Assembly (NCBI GenBank): GCA_022565135.1
Contig: JADFKA010000059.1
Coordinates: forward strand, 1-8,833
Direction of reading: 5' to 3'
Length of the DNA stretch: 8,833 nt
Origin: Pseudomonadota bacterium
Lineage (GTDB): Bacteria; Pseudomonadota; Gammaproteobacteria; Steroidobacterales; Woeseiaceae
Shown here: positions 6,314 to 8,833 of the stretch, piece after piece
How the letters are laid out: every line of letters starts with the position of its first letter
Numbering within the stretch: position 1 is the stretch's first letter
Notes under the pieces: model-generated
What the model was told of the DNA's origin: nothing
Databases searched by the model: none
The model's input: only the letters and a program-made list of their open reading frames with translations
Position numbers and translations under genes: made by a program

Positions 6314-6330
6314 CCGGGTACCCGGTCACG
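6309..6330. terminator. Perfect 22-bp palindrome over the alcohol dehydrogenase stop codon
   Basis: The half-site CGTGACCGGGT (6309-6319) is followed without spacer by its exact reverse complement (6320-6330). The TGA stop (6311-6313) lies inside. It lies at the 3' end of the gene, ahead of a convergent gene, so an RNA hairpin acting as a terminator or 3' stabiliser in either direction is plausible. The lack of a T-run argues against a classic intrinsic terminator. A protein-binding site is the alternative. Confidence 0.5.
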
Positions 6331-6415
6331 CGCGCATCGAATTTGATGTTGCGTAGCTGACGGAGCAATAGTCCATGTTATTCGGATCGATGCGGGTTTG
6401 CTGTGATAACGCCTG

Positions 6416-6550
6416 ATGATCACTACGCATGACCCAGCCCATGGCAGATCGGGTTCGAATCCAGGCAGCAACATCGACGAAGCCGTAGCGTGGCATCAAC
6501 TTACGCCGGCCGATGCGGCAACGCGTCTCGCGGTAGACGATGACGCGGGG
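6416..6550 (+). pseudogene. Probable N-terminal leader fragment of a cation-transporting P-type ATPase
   Basis: The frame contains AVAWHQLTPADAATRLAV and then DDDAG (W at 6491, last G at 6548-6550). This pattern fits the Cation_ATPase_N domain that begins SERCA/PMA-type and bacterial Ca/Mg P-type ATPases: W-H, a Leu-rich helix, L-x-V-D, then G-L-S. After DDDAG the family motif stops and the sequence becomes unrelated and AT-richer. The frame then runs antisense over the glutamate dehydrogenase 3' end. No ribosome site precedes ATG 6416. The rest of the 6331-6637 gap shows no gene I can support. The match is short, so the identification is tentative. Confidence 0.4.
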
Positions 6551-6637
6551 TCCGAATATTTGAAATTGCTGAAAACACAAAATGCGATATCACCCGGAAC
6601 TCTTTGGGCTTGTGACATCCTTCTATGTGTATCTCTG

Positions 6638-7921
6638 CTACTTGCTAAAATAATCCCTTGTACCGTGCGCTTCCACCGCTTCCCCGATTCGCCGGATTGC
6701 CAATGTGTATGCGGCACTACGCAGGCTGAGGTTCCGCTCCTCGGCAAGGTCCCAAACCTCGTTAAACGCTTCAATCATAATTTCCTGCAATCGGGTATGC
6801 ACTTCGTCAAGTGTCCATTTGTAACCCTGTCGGTTTTGTACCCATTCGAAATAACTAACGGTAACTCCGCCGGCATTAGCCAATACGTCTGGAATAACCG
6901 TTATGCCTTTCTCTTCAATTATGGGATCTGCAGTGCTCAGAATCGGACCATTTGCCACTTCAACGATATACTTTGCGTTGACAGAGGCAGCATTATTCTC
7001 CGTGATAACACCCTCAAGTGCCGCCGGGATCAGAATATCGACATCAAGCTTCAGTAACTCCTCATTAGAGATGACATCGTGATCTACGCACTCACAAACT
7101 GACTGTTCGCAATACATTGCTTGCACACGGCGAGTACGCTGTTTTTCCTCGTAAATACTGTCGACATCAAATCCTTCGGGCGAGTAAATGCCACCCTTTG
7201 AATCGCTGATTGCGACAATATGGTAGCCCGCATCGTGTAACAGTCGTGCAACGTTATAGCCACCATTGCCAAAGCCCTGTACTGCAACAGTGGTTTTTCC
7301 CGGATCAAGCTGATGCTTTTTAGACAACTCACGAATACACAAATAGGCGCCCCGCCCGGTCGCATCCTCGCGTCCAAGACTCCCACCAAGCCGAACCGGC
7401 TTCCCCGTGATTACACTTGGGGCTTTTATGCGCTTGATTGCTTCGTATTCGTTCATCATCCAACCCATGATTCGGGCATTGGTATAGATGTCCGGTGCCG
7501 GGATATCAGTTTGTGGCCCAATAAAGTCCGCCATTGCGCGCACATACGCTCTTGACAGGCGTTCCAACTCCATCGGAGAGAGATTTTTTGGATCGACAAT
7601 GATGCCGCCTTTCGCACCGCCGTACGGCAGCCCGACAAGCGCACACTTGATCGTCATCCACAGCGCCAACGCCTGCACTTCCGGCATGGACACATTGGGA
7701 TGAAAGCGGATCCCTCCCTTGGTGGGACCTAGCATGTTGTTGTACCGGCAACGATAGCCGGTAAAATACTCCTTCGATCCATTATCCATTCGGACAGGCA
7801 GGGATGCTGTCAACATAGAGAGCGGGTGCATCAGTGATTCGATTACCTCGTGAGATACACCTGCACTCTCACCATACTGTCTTAATCGGGCTAATGCGTC
7901 TTCAAAAATGCTGTCGGTCAC
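6638..7921 (-). CDS. gdhA: Glutamate dehydrogenase (Glu/Leu/Phe/Val dehydrogenase family)
   Basis: This complete 427-residue protein has the length of the hexameric RocG/GudB-type enzymes. It catalyses oxidative deamination of glutamate to 2-oxoglutarate and ammonia, or the reverse. Visible residues include substrate-binding K68 (GPTKGGIRFH) and K92, catalytic K104 in PYGGAKGGI, and D144 in PAPDIYTN. The glutamate-type signature GGSLGREDATGRG is at about 179-191, the Rossmann loop GFGNGG at 216-221, and NAGGVTVSYFEW near the C-terminus. The start is GTG at 7921-7919, behind AGGAGAG; an in-frame stop lies just upstream, so no ATG alternative exists. Its coding strand converges on the alcohol dehydrogenase. 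Cofactor preference cannot be fixed by eye. Confidence 0.95.
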   Translation of the reverse strand: MTDSIFEDALARLRQYGESAGVSHEVIESLMHPLSMLTASLPVRMDNGSKEYFTGYRCRYNNMLGPTKGGIRFHPNVSMPEVQALALWMTIKCALVGLPYGGAKGGIIVDPKNLSPMELERLSRAYVRAMADFIGPQTDIPAPDIYTNARIMGWMMNEYEAIKRIKAPSVITGKPVRLGGSLGREDATGRGAYLCIRELSKKHQLDPGKTTVAVQGFGNGGYNVARLLHDAGYHIVAISDSKGGIYSPEGFDVDSIYEEKQRTRRVQAMYCEQSVCECVDHDVISNEELLKLDVDILIPAALEGVITENNAASVNAKYIVEVANGPILSTADPIIEEKGITVIPDVLANAGGVTVSYFEWVQNRQGYKWTLDEVHTRLQEIMIEAFNEVWDLAEERNLSLRSAAYTLAIRRIGEAVEAHGTRDYFSK

Positions 7922-8002
7922 GTTTCACTCTCCTGTAAGCAGCAATCCAGGTGGTACTGGCAAGTTAGCTATCATACCTATGCGAACGCCCGGAAAGACT
8001 GT

Positions 8003-8024
8003 GCTTAATACAGTGAATTAAAGC
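8003..8024 (-). promoter_or_regulatory. Inverted repeat upstream of glutamate dehydrogenase, possible operator
   Basis: TTAAT (8005-8009) and ATTAA (8017-8021) form an inverted repeat around seven bases, flanked by GCTT and AAGC in offset register. It lies about 80-100 bp before the GTG start on the minus strand. Downstream toward the gene, TATGAT occurs as a possible -10, without a convincing -35. The spacing differs from FNR sites (TTGAT-N4-ATCAA). The remaining 7922-8099 gap shows nothing else I can name. Confidence 0.3.
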
Positions 8025-8099
8025 GGCGCATGACCCGTTCTCGAACTCGCGTTGGCTGATGAGAAAGTTCGGCGTGGTTATTGGCATATCGTGATAATT

Positions 8100-8833
8100 T
8101 CAATTTTGCATTAGCACCTCCCCATCTTTCAGGGCAAGAACCGTACCTTCTTCCAACTCCTCCCAACCTCGATCATCCAGGGGCACTGAGGCCAGCAAAA
8201 CGGTTTGGTGGTCTGCAAGCTCTACTTTGAGGCCAGGACAGGTGACCTCCTTCTGCAGGGTGCAGGTCGAGCATCTTTTGATGTGCAGGCCCGGCGACTT
8301 GGGGCCAACCAATTCGCCCGCTTCCTCGTAAATACGCTTGTCGCTGTGGGCGAACAGCACCTCGCCATCATAGTAGAGAAAATTGCTTGAACCGAGCATT
8401 CTCATCTGTTCACACACTTCGCAAAACACGTCAAAACGTGTCTGCAGTGACGGCGATTCATTCCTGCCGTAATGGGGTTCGAGCCGGGAGAGTAACGCGC
8501 AGAATGCAAGTTCGGAATCCGTCTCGCCAATCGGCAGGTAGCGAAGCGCAGCCTCATCTATCATCTGCTCAATTCCCGTCAACGTCCCATTGTGCGCGAA
8601 TAAGTGTATGCGACGGCCAAGTACTCGACGAAACGGGTGGGTGTTTTCCATGGTGTGGTGGCCACGGGTGGCATAGCGGACATGGGCGATGGCGACCGTA
8701 GTCTTGATAGGCTGCTCGGCGATGAACTTGACCCAGGCGCTGTCAATAGCCGGTTGCGGTTCCTTGACAAGGAAGGCCTCGCGATCGCGGGCAAATGCTA
8801 TTCCCCAACCGTCGCGGTTATGCCGGAGCTTCG
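8100..8833 (-). CDS. Class II glutamine amidotransferase, YafJ/GATase-6-like (5' end outside window)
   Basis: The frame is open to the right edge; 243 codons are visible, and the N-terminal catalytic Cys-2 region (probably 35-40 residues) is missing. The fragment starts RHNRDGWGIAF, then AHVRYATRG with H50 and R52, NTHPF (63-67), FAHNG (78-82, oxyanion-hole Asn-Gly) and ETDSE (103-107). These are the glutamine-binding and catalytic-core motifs of Ntn-hydrolase amidotransferases. The C-terminal part holds a CSTC pair (187-190) with a further Cys at 198, a possible metal or structural site. Enzymes of this type release ammonia from glutamine; the acceptor for the YafJ group is unknown. The ATG at 8651 is internal, because the HVR motif lies upstream of it. 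It precedes glutamate dehydrogenase on the same strand with a 178-nt gap, so an operon is possible but not evident. Confidence 0.92.
   Translation of the reverse strand, partial: KLRHNRDGWGIAFARDREAFLVKEPQPAIDSAWVKFIAEQPIKTTVAIAHVRYATRGHHTMENTHPFRRVLGRRIHLFAHNGTLTGIEQMIDEAALRYLPIGETDSELAFCALLSRLEPHYGRNESPSLQTRFDVFCEVCEQMRMLGSSNFLYYDGEVLFAHSDKRIYEEAGELVGPKSPGLHIKRCSTCTLQKEVTCPGLKVELADHQTVLLASVPLDDRGWEELEEGTVLALKDGEVLMQN

Noticed and set aside
6452..6462. tRNA T-loop-like sequence GGTTCGAATCC
   Set aside because: The flanking stem has a mismatch, and no anticodon arm, D arm or acceptor stem can be formed with the preceding 60-70 bases. It also falls in the P-type ATPase-like frame.
6544..6557. 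CGGGGTCCGAATAT, resembling the receiver-gene box
   Set aside because: The spacer between CGGGG and TCCG is absent, it lies in the pseudogene segment, and it is not upstream of a + strand gene.
6416..7057. 213-codon + strand open frame
   Set aside because: Only the first part (to about 6550) resembles a protein family. The rest is antisense to the well-supported glutamate dehydrogenase and reads as low-complexity shadow sequence.
1..8833. CRISPR arrays, insertion sequences, integrases, rRNA
   Set aside because: I saw no regularly spaced repeats, transposase or integrase motifs, or rRNA signatures on either strand. The rearrangement at 5005-5019 has no visible mobile-element ends.

Overview
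The window looks like proteobacterial chromosome, most likely gammaproteobacterial. The reasons are Shine-Dalgarno-led genes, a FixJ-type two-component pair, an outer-membrane porin with a C-terminal aromatic beta-signal, and periplasmic c-type cytochromes. The lineage is an inference from gene style, not from a marker gene.

Layout on the + strand: (1) 2-1283, the C-terminal part of a FixL-like histidine kinase followed one base later by a complete FixJ-like REC-LuxR response regulator. (2) 1284-2930, a tandem pair of paralogous receiver proteins. The first is a REC domain fused to a Pat-like GNAT acetyltransferase. The second is a stand-alone receiver in which the phospho-acceptor aspartate is replaced by glutamate. 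Both are preceded by a conserved 33-bp promoter element (29/33 identical), exactly 93 bp ahead of each start codon. (3) 3074-5004, a compact operon of a coiled-coil outer-membrane porin and two small mono-heme cytochromes c. (4) 5019-5216, an unannotated remnant of a universal stress protein interrupted by a nonsense codon. (5) 5258-6313, an intact zinc alcohol dehydrogenase whose stop codon lies in a perfect 22-bp palindrome. (6) 6331-6637, a gap holding what looks like the N-terminal leader of a cation P-type ATPase, cut off abruptly.

On the - strand, converging on the alcohol dehydrogenase, are a complete glutamate dehydrogenase (GTG start, 7921-6638) and, upstream of it, a class II (YafJ-type) glutamine amidotransferase that runs off the right edge.

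How it may work together (inference): a phosphorelay could activate the REC-GNAT gene and the degenerate receiver gene through the shared box, whose centre falls near -42 relative to a plausible -10. The REC-GNAT would then couple signalling to protein acetylation. FixJ-type regulation, a Usp, a cation ATPase and a fermentative-type alcohol dehydrogenase together resemble a low-oxygen or energy-stress island. Two of its members have decayed here, and a porin/cytochrome operon sits directly against the truncated Usp. The most novel candidate system is the REC-GNAT plus its phospho-mimic-like receiver paralogue under a common box.
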